NCBI GenBank assembly: GCA_013350335.1
Contig: CM023534.1
Location: 23,393,302-23,457,301, forward strand
Length of the DNA stretch: 64,000 bases
Direction: 5' to 3'
Origin: Chimonanthus salicifolius
Taxonomy: Eukaryota > Streptophyta > Magnoliopsida > Laurales > Calycanthaceae
Part shown: positions 1 through 10,477 of the stretch, piece by piece
Position numbering within the stretch: the first letter of the stretch is position 1
How the letters are laid out: each line of letters starts with the position of its first letter
The notes under the pieces: model-generated
What the model was told of the DNA's origin: nothing
Database searches by the model: none
Seen by the model: only the letters and a program-made list of their open reading frames with translations
Position numbers and translations under genes: made by a program

Positions 1-2138
1 GTTCCAGCTTGGTGCGCTGATTTGAATGTAATTGAACATACACAACACATCCGAAGACACGAGGTGCCAAATGAACAATTGAGGGAAGCGTACAGTGGTC
101 AGAGAGTACATCTAAAGGTCGTCTGAATCCAAGAACACTAGATGGTGTACGATTAATCAAGTAGATAGCGGAACTCAATGCTTCGCCCCATAAATGTGAT
201 GGAACATTACCCCCAATTAAGAGAGAACGAGTGACCTCCAAAAGGTGCCCGTTTTTCCGCTCAGCAATCCCGTTTTGTTGAGGAGTCTGAGAGCAAGATG
301 ATTGATGGATAGTTCCAATGGAATGCAGAAAATCATTCAATTCATTCGTGAAATATTCACCCCCATTATCAGAACGAATAAATTTGATATGTATGCCAAA
401 TTGTGTTAACACCATTTGATGGAAAAGACGATACACAGTACAAACATCGCTCTTGTGTCGCAGCAAATAAACCCAGGTCATCCTGGTAGAATCATCAACA
501 AATGTAATGAACCATCTCATTCCATGGGATGTAGAAAGAGGGGCAGGCCCCCAAACATCCGAGTGAACTAAGGCAAAAGGTGCTTCAAATTTATTATCAT
601 GCGAATGAAAAACAATACGATGGCTTTTCGCCAGTACACAAGTTTCGCAAACAAAGTCTGTAATATTAGAACCAGTAAATAAAGATGGAAATAATCTCCT
701 AAGGTAACCAAATGAGGGATGACCCAATCGTGCATGCCATAACCAAATCTCTTTCTGCCGTGTAGAGAGGCCGGCATCCATAACGTGAACGAGTGCTCCA
801 TCATCTGATCGGTGTAACCCATCGTCCAGATAGTACAAGCCTCCACGTTGTTTACCACTGCCAATCTTCTTCCTGGTATGGATGTTCTGAAAAAGACAGT
901 AAGTAGGAAAAAAAGTGGCAACATAGTCATGAGACTTGGCTAACTGAGTAACAGAAATAAGGTTACAATTTAGTGATGGGATCAATAAAACATTAGTGAG
1001 AGATAAGGATGGTGACAGGGTTACAGTGCCGACACCGACAACAGGGGAAGACTCACCATTGGCATTAGTAATGGTTGATTTGCGACAAGTAGAGGATAAA
1101 TGGCTAAACCGAGATTTATCATAAGTCATATGGTCCGTAGCACCGGTCTCAATTATCCAAGCACTATTTCTAGTAAAAAAAGTAAGAGCAGAATTAGTGA
1201 TACCTGTCTTGGCAACGAAGCCGGAAGCAGTGACGACGTGGCTCTTGGGAACTGAATCCGCTATGGTGGGATTAGAAGACCTGGGAGAGGCTGTCTTACC
1301 CTTCGGATGCCAATCAGGGTAACCATGGAGCTTAATGCATGTATCTATCACATGATTAACCCCATTACAATGAGTACACTTACGAATACCTTCTTTTGGG
1401 TCCGGACGAGTACCAGATTTGTGAATAGCCATAACAGCTCCTTCAGTAGATGGCGTCCCAAGCATATCATCTTGGCGATTGGCCTCGGCACAAATGATAG
1501 CATAAGCAACTGGAAGAGTTGGAAGCGGTGTAGTCGCAAGAACACGACCACGAACCCCATCCAAATGGGAATCAAGACCAGCCACAGTCGTTGGGAGTTG
1601 ACCATGGCGGTATACCTCTCAAGATCCCGGGTACATTGCATAAGTCAAGGCTCAATAGCATCAAGCTCTTGCCATAATTTTGTAGTTTTCCAAAGTAAGA
1701 AATAATAGAACCTCCATGTTGGCGAACAGAAGTGACCGCACAATATAATTGATATGCCTTGGAGGCATCCTGGCTGATAGAATAAGTTTGTTTGGCAGCT
1801 TCCCAAATCTCCTTGGCAGTAGATAGGCGAAGGAAAAGGGACCTGATTTCCTTAGTCATGGCGTCAAGAAGCCAAGATTTGACCAGACAGTTCTCATCTT
1901 CCCAAGTTTTATATTCCTCAGAATTGGTGACGTCGGGAGCCGGCTTACTACCAGAGATAAAGCCCCAACGTTTCCGGCCCCTGATCTTATTCTGAGCATT
2001 CAAAGACCACTCAACATAGTTAGTACCGTCGAGGCGTTCGGGAGTAATCAATGAAATCATATCTTGGAGGTGGAATGGAGGCAAAACAGTAGGAGTATCC
2101 TTCTCTTTCCCTTTCGGAGGGGAGGATGACTCAGGCAT
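1..2138 (-). pseudogene. copia gag-pol (gag, zinc knuckle, pre-integrase, integrase N-part), frameshifted
   Basis: Starts at ATG 2138 with a protein beginning MPESSSPPKGKEKD and carrying a copia-type gag (UBN2-like) region with TPERLDGTNYVEWSLNAQNK. The reading frame shifts near 1680, meets a TGA near 1652 and shifts again near 1600. Coding resumes to a CCHC knuckle (CTHCNGVNHVIDTC, 1378-1337). Further left are a pre-integrase HARLGHPS motif followed by CETC, and integrase motifs HSDVWGPAP, FVDDSTRM and RSDNGGEYF, so two integrase aspartates are visible. The gene runs off the left edge before RT. The breaks are visible directly; loss of autonomy is inferred. Confidence 0.9.
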
Positions 2139-3128
2139 GATATAGGGCTGAAAAAGGCGGAAAACCCGCGTTTTATGTCACAGGTAAGCTGGAGTAGCGT
2201 GGCAGCAGCAGAATCAAAAAATGATTCGGCTCAAGGGGCAGGGCACACATGCAGTCGGCGCGGCCAAATCAGCAAAGGGAGGCGGTCACCGCCGGTACCT
2301 GCAAAGGGAACAGCCGGGCGGCGCAGAAAAGTCCAAGCGGTACCGGTTTAGCGGACGCAGGAGAGGGGACAGTCGGTTGGCGCGGCAGTACAGATGGCAG
2401 CAGCAACGTCGGAGCGGCACGCCGTGTTTGGAAAGCAGACCCGCCGGGATAGACCAACGAATCGGAAAGCAGATTGGCGGAGAGACAGCGAAACCCGATC
2501 AGGCGTCGGATCTGAGCTGGGAGACAGACCGAGGGGGCAGGCGAGTGGGCGAGAGAGGCAGGAAGCAGATCCGCACGGCAGGAAGGAGAGACGAGCAGCT
2601 GTCCGGCAGAAGAAGCAGGGACGGCCGGCAGATTTGGAACAGTCGGCAATGTAGATCTGAAGCAGGGATGACCAGCGAAGAGAGGTGCGGCCAGATCCGA
2701 TGTAGCAGAGCCGAACGCCGAAAGTACCAAAAAAAATGGGCAGAGGCGCTCGGATCGGAATGCGCGTCGGAGATGGCAGAGCCGGCGACGCAGCAGGAAC
2801 AAGGCGCGACGAGAGGCAGAGTAGAGCAGAGTAGAGGGCGCTGTGGAGAAGGGTAGCGGGTCTCTGATAGACCGGCGAGAGGCAGACGGTGATGTCGCAG
2901 ATCAGAAGGGCGACGGTGATAACACAAAATAGGTGATCGATCTGAAGACAAGAAACACCGACTGATGATGGTAACACGGAACAGGTTGCAGTAAGCCGAC
3001 CGGTAAGCCTCTTCCGAACACAGGAAGAGAAAAAAAATTTGGTAAATAAATTCCATCTGACAAAGCGGAAAAAAAAGAGAAAAAAAGAAAAGAAAAGCTT
3101 CGATTCCTATGAAAGGAGATCGAACCTT
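2139..3128 (-). other. copia 5' leader, GC-rich
   Basis: About 1 kb between the primer binding site and the gag ATG, with no recognised coding region. It is strikingly GC- and CpG-rich (2230-2960) compared with the AT-rich surroundings, which leaves long open frames on both strands by chance. Copia leaders are usually short, so this may be an expanded or captured sequence. Confidence 0.6.
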
Positions 3129-3141
3129 GGCTCTGATATCA
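3129..3141 (-). other. Retrotransposon primer binding site (initiator tRNA-Met)
   Basis: Minus strand TGATATCAGAGCC, followed by AAGGTTCGATCTCC, closely matches the complement of the plant initiator tRNA-Met 3' end (TGGTATCAGAGCC type). It lies directly after the LTR end TTTTGACA. Confidence 0.9.
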
Positions 3142-3311
3142 TGTCAAAATAATTTCTCTGTATATCATTCACACTATATTCTTGTACAAAGGTCCCCTTA
3201 TATAACTTATACAAGGGAACTATATTAGGAATACACATCAGTTTCCTATACAATAGGTAACTGTCCCTATAATTAAGATATTTAATTACAAATTTACAAC
3301 TCATATCAACA
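3142..3311 (-). repeat. copia 5' LTR (170 bp)
   Basis: Minus strand starts TGTTGATATGAG and ends TTTTGACA, immediately before the primer binding site. It contains a TATA box (TATATAAGGGG, about 3190-3205) in the sense of the element. This is short for a copia LTR. The outer boundary is set only by the TG/CA rule because the partner LTR is outside the window. Confidence 0.8.
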
Positions 3312-3319
3312 TGTTGTTT

Positions 3320-3795
3320 CTTCTGAGGAAGGAGATCACTGTTCACCATCTCTTGCCTGTGATGCAATCGCCAAATCAATCAATCATCCTTTCTCCAGCT
3401 CTTGGTCCCATCGCACCCATCTTCATGCTGTCAATTCCCTCATTTCCAAATTTATGCCGGTGCATGTGAAGATCACCAGCTGCAAGGATTCTTTGGCTAC
3501 AACGGTCTCCAACCTCATGCCTCCTACTAGGAACAGAATTGGTATCCTTTTGGATGATAATGACCAAATTCTCTAACGGTCTCTGCTTCTGTCATCTGCT
3601 CTATTCTCTGGGTCGGGGTTTGGGCTATGGTTTGTATTGCCGAGTTCCCTGTGGGCTTGGTTTGTTTTTGGGCTCCTTTTGTTGGATCAGTCTCGATGTT
3701 TTTTGCCTGGCCCGGGCTGTGGGCTTTTTGTAATATTTTGGGCTTTCCTCCCCTTTGAATGAATAACTAACCTATATCATTCAAACAAAAATAGA
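3320..3795 (+). repeat. Possible retroposon 3' end (LINE-like), low confidence
   Basis: A plus-strand reading frame is open across about 3370-3570, then a hydrophobic, tryptophan-rich translation runs to about 3765. It ends in a tail with GGGCTTTCCTCCCC, then TGAATGAATAAC and CATTCAAAC. This resembles plant L1-type 3' ends. No reverse transcriptase motif is visible, so assignment rests on tail style only. Confidence 0.3.
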
Positions 3796-4853
3796 GAAAT
3801 TCATGGAAAAAATAAAAAAGATAAGAAAAGATATTTTAAGATTGGATGTGAATTGGAAGAAATTGCTCCAACCTCATTAGAGAGAAAATTTGTGTAAATA
3901 ATGACTAAAAATAGAAAAAAAAAATTATGATTAAATTTGGTGATTATAAAGTATTTGACTCATTTTCTTGTTAAAATACGAAAAATAAAAATGTTACATA
4001 AACATTTGTGAAGCAGAAAAATAGTTGTCAACTAATGAATTCGATTCACGCTCAACTCTTTCGGGCCACTTCGCATAAAGTTACTCTCAATCGACTAAGC
4101 CAGTGTGTACATTAGAAGGTTTACAAACGTTGGTAAGATTATTTTTTCCTCCAATATAAAATAGGGTTACCCATATTAAAAAAAGAGAGTGAACAAAGCC
4201 GATTTCCAATTGTCCGAAAGAAGTCTCTTCCGTTATCCGATTCAGAGACACAATAAACAAGTTCACAGGCGTTTTGGAGGGAATCACAATCATGTATCCC
4301 CATTAATCACGGACAATCCCAATTTATATGATAAGCTGACACCATTGGATGATTAATGAGATAATGATCAGCTGACAATGTTAGATGATTAATCATTTTC
4401 CGCTAACCTCTTTGAAGAAAGAAGAGAGTCGTGAACCAGGATTCCTAATCACTGCGTTTCGATTGGAACTGTGGACTGGTCCCGATGTCTTCGTCTGATA
4501 CCACATGTGGAATGGTTCACACTCTTGACAAATTGTGGTTCCTCATATGGTTTGTATAGGTACTAGAGCCACTCAAATCAATAATTAATAGTATTAAATA
4601 TCAAAACCCTAGGACATGGCCTCGGCCACCAAATTCACACTCCTCGTTGCATGCATGGCGGCAGACAGGCTCAAAACACTTGAATCTTCTATTCCACGCC
4701 TAACTACACATGACTGCTTTCATTTCAAGCCAAACCCCAAAGACAACATTCAACTCTTCAATCTTTCCAAAATCCAAGAAGGGAAGAAGCGTTTAGACAT
4801 AAACAAATGGGAGATGTTGGAATCCCTGCTTTGACCAGCCCTCGATTCTCCTT
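3796..4853. other. Intergenic region upstream of the RGF-like gene
   Basis: AT-rich sequence without a convincing gene. Short open frames at 4616-5046 have no recognisable domain and overlap the promoter and first exon of the RGF-like gene. 4325-4400 contains a locally repeated phrase (gctgaca...gatgattaat, twice). No other element was recognised. Confidence 0.6.
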
Positions 4854-4860
4854 TATAAAA
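4854..4860 (+). promoter_or_regulatory. TATA box of the RGF-like gene
   Basis: TATAAAA sits 95 bp upstream of the ATG at 4955, followed by a CT-rich stretch (4863-4893) typical of plant transcription starts and leaders. Confidence 0.6.
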
Positions 4861-4897
4861 CCCACCTTCCCTCCTCTTCTCTCTCTCTTTCCTTTGG

Positions 4898-4922
4898 TTG
4901 TCGTCGTCGTTGTTGTTGTTGC
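4898..4922 (+). repeat. Trinucleotide microsatellite (GTC/GTT)n in 5' leader
   Basis: Three GTC then four GTT units lie in the inferred 5' UTR of the RGF-like gene. Length polymorphism would be expected. Confidence 0.7.
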
Positions 4923-4954
4923 GCTATCAGATCAAAGCCCACGAGGAAGAAAAC

Positions 4955-5957
4955 ATGGTCCCCCTAAGATTCACAACCTTATTACTGGGGCTCCTCTTGG
5001 CATGTGTCTTTGCCAAGGTCTCCATTGCACACCCACATCAAGGTAGATAACTTCATTTTCTTCTTTCTCATGCATTATTTTTTTTAAAACCAAGGTGTTC
5101 AGGACTCTTTGGTCGTCTGACTAATCTTTGCGGCATATGTAAGCCTCTCTATCCACACATACTGGATAACACTGTTGAGAAGTGACCCTTTTTATATTAA
5201 GAGTAACTTGAACCTAAGACCTCCGGCATTTTAGGTAGGTTCTTGACCGTCAATCCAACCTTCACAGATTGTCTCGTGCATTAGTTTATTGGGATAAAAT
5301 GAAGGTTTCTCCTGTAAACAATAGCTTACTACATGTTTTAGCTTTTTCAGTGTTTTGTTTGAGTAAAGATTCAACTGTATAATTCTTTCTGAAATTAAAA
5401 CTTTAATACTACATACTGATGCATGTCCTTTTGGATGTTCATCAAATGTTTTTTTTTTTTTTTTTGATAAATATTATAGTGATTATTGTTACACTTTCTA
5501 GTCGTGACAGAGCCTATGACTACATTGAATGGAATTGAGCTTGGCTCAGCTGAAGGGCATGCTACTTTTGCTAATCAGGTAAGTCAGTTTCTTAGTTCTT
5601 CCTGGCATGAAGCTTTTCAATGTATGTAGGGTGTTTCTATGATGAGTGGAATATTTTAAGCAGGAATTGAGGAATAATATCAAAGAAGCCAGCATTAGCG
5701 ATGCAGAGATTAAGGGAAGGAAAATGTTGATGGAGAAAATGGTGAGGAGGGAACTGATGAATGAAGATGCGAATGGAGGGTCTTCAGAGATTTCAGGTGC
5801 AACCCATTTTGTTAGAAAATGTGAAAATCAAAGAAAAGAAGAGTTCAATGGAAAAAAAAGTACATTAAGTGAAAGAAAAGAGGTCAATGTGGTTGGTCTT
5901 TTATCATTAACTGCTGACTATCACTTGCCGAGGCACCACCCACCCAAGAATAACTGA
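4955..5957 (+). CDS. RGF/GLV/CLEL-type secreted peptide precursor, three exons
   Basis: Exons 4955-5042, 5502-5578 and 5664-5957 are joined by GT-AG introns (phase 1, then phase 0) and give 152 aa. Residues 1 to about 25 are a signal peptide (MVPLRFTTLLLGLLLACVFA). The middle is variable, charged and rich in lysine and glutamate. The protein ends exactly in DYHLPRHHPPKNN (140-152), matching the Root meristem Growth Factor/GOLVEN pattern: Asp-Tyr for tyrosine sulfation, then a PP-x-x-N tail. In this family a protease releases the 13-mer, TPST sulfates the tyrosine, and RGF receptor kinases perceive it to regulate root meristem and gravitropism. Oddities: the usual His-Asn end is Asn-Asn, and intron 1 carries a SINE. 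The gene model and motif are seen directly; function is inferred from family. Confidence 0.85.
5078..5272 (-). mobile_element. tRNA-derived SINE (family A, Au-like), in intron 1 of RGF-like gene
   Basis: On the minus strand a pol III box A-like GGATTGACGGTCAAGAA (about 5257-5241) and a box B-like AGGTTCAAGTTA (about 5217-5206) are followed by a conserved body. The copy ends CCTTGGTTTT plus an A-rich tail (T-run at 5078-5085 on plus). The same body recurs at 6434-6600, 42893-43108 and 49786-49972. Confidence 0.65.
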
Positions 5958-6433
5958 GGAAATGCTGTAAAGCCCTTCAGTGTAGCTTTTGTTTTAATTT
6001 TTTTTTTTTCGAATGTATGCATTCATTTGTCTTTCTATCTTCAATGGAGTTTTGATGCTGAGTCACTTGATGTTTTTGTTAAGATATATTTACATTATTT
6101 CTTTAATTAGAGATTACTAAAGATGTATTTATCAGTTTTAAGACTTTTCTCTTTTATTTATTTACTCTTCTCTATAAATAAATGCCAGCTACAGGGTCTC
6201 TCCTCATTTATTTACTAAAGATGTATTAATTAGCATGAATCTAGTAAGTACAAAGTAGATTCTGCTTACTAGAGTACATTAGACTGACTTCTTTGCAGCA
6301 TTATCTTTTAAGATAAAATAGTCAAAACCCATAAGAATAACGGTTTTGTTTAGGGTTAGGGTTCTCCACACTAAAAAAAGAAAAAAAAATAGTTAGATTT
6401 CCTCTTTCCTCTAGCAAAAAGTCTAATATTTTT
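5958..6433. other. 3' flank of RGF-like gene, AT-rich
   Basis: Inferred 3' UTR, then AT-rich spacer including a T-run at 5998-6010. No gene or element recognised. Confidence 0.5.
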
Positions 6434-6600
6434 TATGATCAAGGTGTCGGGACCTCTTACAACATCTGACTAATTCTAAGCGCATGTACAAGCCTCCTTA
6501 TTTATACACATCGAGTAATTCAATAGAGAGTGGAGTGGAGTGAGAGTCGAACTAAGACTCCCACGTGCGTTCATGGCCATCGCTCTAACCCTTTTGAGTT
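6434..6600 (-). mobile_element. tRNA-derived SINE (family A, Au-like)
   Basis: Minus strand shows box A-like GATGGCCATGAACG (about 6580-6565) and box B-like AGTTCGACTCTC (about 6555-6543). Downstream body sequence is shared with the other family A copies, ending in CTTGATCATAAAAAA. Confidence 0.7.
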
Positions 6601-7002
6601 ACAACAAGTCTAATATTCTAAATGCCATTCTCCAAGTTTAATCCACTTATCTCCAATTTCATACATTTTTCCATTGACATATGTTGACCAGATATATTGA
6701 TGGGATGTTACATTACCTGGATCAGTCTGTTCTAGATTATCAGCAGAAATTAACATCTTCAATCAATCCGGATTTCACCCATCGGCAATGTGAAGATCAG
6801 CTGCTACTCTTTGGGCAAGTGACTATAACAAGAAAATGCAAAATCATTAGGAGTTGTCCTTAATTGTGTAATGAGCTAATGGTCCAGCTTGAAGGCCCAG
6901 CAATACATCCTAGTACAAGAGTTCCCTACATAAAATATTAAGCACCTTCACTCGGCCAATTTCTAATGGAAGGGCAAACCATGGTTGCACCAGGCCTACT
7001 TC
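6601..7002. other. Intergenic spacer
   Basis: No convincing gene. A 60-codon open frame at 6681-6863 has no recognisable feature. Confidence 0.5.
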
Positions 7003-7007
7003 CATCA

Positions 7008-7344
7008 TGTTAGGACTGGGTTTCCAGCCCAAAAGACTAACTTGATAGGTGGAGTTATCTAGTCTCATATAAGTCCTCAGATTCCCCCCTCACAACCGAG
7101 TGAGACTCTCGTTCTCATCCCAACAATCTCTCCTTCGAATGAGGCTCTCTAGCAGATAGAACGTCACCAACCATCTTGTTCGATTAGAGGATCCCTAAGT
7201 CCATATGTTGTGGCTTAAGGACCTAGCTCTAATGCCAATGTTAAGACTGGACTAGAAGACTAGTCTTGGAGTGACCAAGTCCCATATAAGTTATTAGATT
7301 TCTCACCTTATAAACGATGTGAGGCTCTCATTCGCATCTCAACT
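7008..7344 (-). mobile_element. TRIM retrotransposon, complete, with 5-bp target duplication
   Basis: Two similar terminal repeats, 7008-7125 and 7239-7344, both begin TGTTA(A/G)GACTGG. They enclose 113 bp with no coding capacity. A minus-strand primer binding site TGGCATTAGAGCT (7237-7225) adjoins the right LTR, so the element reads leftwards. The flanks are catca at 7003-7007 and catca at 7345-7349, a perfect target duplication; the right LTR ends CT instead of CA. A solo LTR of the same family lies at 49509-49632. Confidence 0.85.
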
Positions 7345-7349
7345 CATCA

Positions 7350-8969
7350 GCTTTAGCGAACTATCCTAGATCGATCACTAAGACAATATTTCATAACAGG
7401 CTTCTTATGTTCATATATGAGAAAAAAAAGGAAGGAAAGGATCCTAAGTTGTATATAGGGGCAAACAAACAAATGGAATAGGGTTTATCTAGATCAACTA
7501 TACACTGAAAATCAGTACATTTAAAGCTTTTGTCCATCAAATATAAGGCCTGAAATTAAATGGTTTCTAGCCACATGAGAAGCTTTAGATGGACAGTTTT
7601 TTTTTTTTTCATTTTAAAACCTTATATTAAAGAGATGAGCTATCTTTTGATAAATAACTAGCATAGAGCAATTCACTTATAGCTGATATGCCCTAAATGT
7701 TCTGCACCAAAATGGTGTTTTAGGGCCATGATTGAGATCTAAAGAAAGCCTCTGTTTCACCAAACTCATTCTTCTCATCATTTCTTAGCTTCATGGTTGG
7801 GATAATGGGATCATTCAGATAAGTTGATAGAAAGGGCCCAGTTTTTGGTCAATGGCTTCTCATTGGATCATGACTTTTATTATCCTAACACTAGCATTTT
7901 ATTATTATTTGATCCAAAAGGGTGGCAACAAATTTAAGCCAGAAGCACCAAAAAATGGAAATTACTGGAAGTAGAAGCCATGGGGAAGAAAACCAAACAA
8001 AAAGTCCTAGTGCCTCAGTTGAAGTCTCAGAAGCCACTTCAGTAAGCAACAGCTTGGAATCTTCAAGGATAGATGTATCCATCACTCAAAGATCATTTGT
8101 AATTTATCAGAAAATTACCAACTATTTATCATCAACTACAAAAGGTTAATTTAGAACTGTTTTGAACTTTCATTACTGAAATAGTTGCTACCAATTTCAA
8201 TCCTTTCATACATACAAGCAAAGGAAAAAGGATACAGTAATGATTAGCAATTCTCAGTGTTGACCCTGAGATAGTCTAAAATGTCAGAGTCCTTAGACAA
8301 AACTGTTAAGATGGAGCCCTACTGCATAATCCCTAAAATCTCAGGGATCCTACTGCAGATTATATTTTAGACCTAGGGCCAGCCCCAGCAATTCTACGCT
8401 CTAACACAATGATTGATAAATGACAGAAACATTAGTGATGAGCATACTTATTAACCTAACTAAAGTCATGCTGCATTTTCATAGATAAATGAGCTTTTTT
8501 CTTCCTTTCTTTAATTCTTTTCAAAGAAGCTTTATTGCATATTTAAGTTTAAAAGGGTGATTAGTTTATTGAAAAGATCATTTTATAAATATAGAGTCTA
8601 TAAAAAATATTTGAATTACTTCAATTAAATCATTTTTTTAACTCTAAATTTTGATTGCTTGATTTTCTTGAATTCAGAAACATTTGTATCTTCGTTCATC
8701 AAATAAACGCGACTTTTGATGAATTATATCTTTGATAATATGCATTAACTGACAATCACATTATGAAAATTGGACCCCACATATACAAATCTCATGCCCA
8801 ATGCCACATGTGAACAATTTTTCTCATTCTACCTTTTGATGCTACTATTTTTATATAAACTTTTACTCAAGTAACTCGTATATCCTAAACCCCTCTGAAT
8901 TATCAGTGGCCCAAAATCACTCTAATTGTAAAAATCCGCAAAATTTGTTATTAAGGCTGGGATTATTAT
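7350..8969. other. Intergenic region
   Basis: AT-rich DNA with no supported gene. A 75-codon open frame at 7922-8149 is serine-rich, has no ATG at its start and matches nothing I recognise. A decayed exon fragment cannot be excluded. Confidence 0.5.
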
Positions 8970-8971
8970 AC

Positions 8972-9137
8972 ATAGATGTAGCTCAAGTGATAATCTCCCT
9001 CTTCAATAAGCGGGAGGTATTAGGTTCGAGCTCCCATGGCCTTACCTAGTGTGTCCTAAGAGCAATGGGTATGAGCCATGGGGGTTTTACACTGGGTTTC
9101 CCGCGGTTTCTCACACTTAAATTCAAAAAAAAGAAAA
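8972..9137 (+). mobile_element. tRNA-derived SINE (family B)
   Basis: tRNA-like head with box A TAGCTCAAGTGATAA (about 8978) and box B GGTTCGAGCTCC (about 9023). A body ending CCCGCGGTTTCTCACAC is followed by an A-rich tail. Apparent target duplication: ggattattatacat upstream (about 8960) and ggattattacat after the tail (about 9144). A closely related copy is at 28537-28711. Confidence 0.8.
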
Positions 9138-9139
9138 AG

Positions 9140-9812
9140 CTTGGATTATTACATTTTATGCCAATTTATATTTTAATTTAATTTATACAAATTTAAGGAA
9201 ATTAAAAATTCATAAACAACTTATTTGCAATTGCAAAATAATCTAAATTGGAGAACTCTGCTCGGTTTTCAATTTCTCCATTATCCAGGATCCTAAAATC
9301 TATCACTTGAGATACTTATTTATATCCGTTACATGATAAAGAGGAGATAAACAAAATAAATAAATAAATTACAAGATCATTATCAAGCTAACCACCTTAA
9401 GTACAAGGATGATGGAGGAGTCCCTCGAATCTCATCGATTTTTTTATTTTTATTTTTAAAATTTGAGAGAAAATGATAGGTAGAGATGGGTAGGTCTTTG
9501 ACTTTGAAATGAGGGAGAAAGAGAGAAAGATGGGTAGTTGTAGTTGCCACCATCAAGGTTGGCGTGGGAGGGTTTTTCTATGAGTCAAATTGGGCCCGAG
9601 TGGCTCTCAAATGGAAATGGGCCCGGTGAGGGCCAATGGTCTTGGGCCTGGTTAGGCCAAATGAACCCTCAGTGTAGTCCATCTGTACAAGGCCCGTGTT
9701 TCTTTCTATCAATCCGAGATTCCGAGCATGAATTCATAGATCACTTTGTCGATCTCGTCCAACTGAGCCTTGATTGCATCATTGTCAAACACGTCAGATT
9801 CGATGTCCGCAT
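9140..9812. other. Intergenic region left of the large hAT
   Basis: 9140-9480 is AT-rich with nothing recognised. 9540-9810 is more GC-balanced and repeats gggccc-type phrases. Its 91-codon open frame has no identifiable domain. Confidence 0.5.
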
Positions 9813-10477
9813 ATACTGATCAGGGGTAGAAAAATTGGCCGGACCAAGATCTCGGCCGATTTTTCAGATCGGCCGAGATCTTGCCCGCAATTTTTCTCTC
9901 TCCAGCCCCTTTTTTTTTTTTTGAAAGAAATTTAAAAAAAATTACAGTAAATGTAAATAATTATGTGCTTATTGAATATGTAATTTTTTCATAAAATATC
10001 GGGCATTTATATCTTCTACTATATTTTTGAAGTTACGATATCGGGAATTTGTGAAAATTACAAGAAAAAAGTAGATAAATAAGGAAAATTTTTAGAAATA
10101 ATTTCATAATTTATTTTCTTATACAATAAGTGTTATTTTAAGTTATGAATTATAGAAATAAATAATAATAATAAAATGATTGAAAACTACATAATAATAT
10201 AGAAAAAATATAAGAAAATGACACTAATGGCGTCCTAATCACTTGAAGTGATAACCACACAAATGTCATACATTTTTAATTATAACAAATTCCATTTAAA
10301 TCATTAACTGGAGATTTTTAAAAAATTAACTAAATGAAGAAACTTTCAAGATCTAAACTCAAAACGATAACTGTTTCCCATACATTTCAGCTACATTTTA
10401 AGACCAACATTTGATAAATACAGTAAAAGAATATCAATATGGAGGAGGTTCTTCAAACTCATAACTGGAATGTTAAC

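Larger units (their letters stand above)
1..3311 (-). mobile_element. Ty1/copia retrotransposon, 5' half, truncated by window edge
   Basis: Read on the minus strand the order is LTR (3311-3142), tRNA-Met-type primer binding site (3141-3129), a leader of about 1 kb, gag (from 2138), zinc knuckle (1378-1337), GAG-pre-integrase (about 750-600) and the start of the integrase core (about 580-1). Integrase preceding RT is the copia order, and RT/RNase H and the 3' LTR would lie left of the window. Gag has two frameshifts and a stop, so the copy is not autonomous. The flank at 3312-3316 is tgttg; the matching target duplication cannot be checked because the other end is missing. Confidence 0.9.

Noticed and set aside
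2221..3056. Several overlapping long open frames (up to 211 codons) on both strands
   Set aside because: They lie in the GC-rich copia leader, overlap each other in many frames, and encode low-complexity Arg/Ser/Gly sequence without domains.
4616..5046. Two small frames upstream of the peptide gene
   Set aside because: No domain; the second overlaps the TATA box, leader and first exon of the better-supported RGF-like gene in another frame.
7922..8149. 75-codon serine-rich frame
   Set aside because: Begins at GTG, not ATG, and has no recognisable motif, promoter or splice context.
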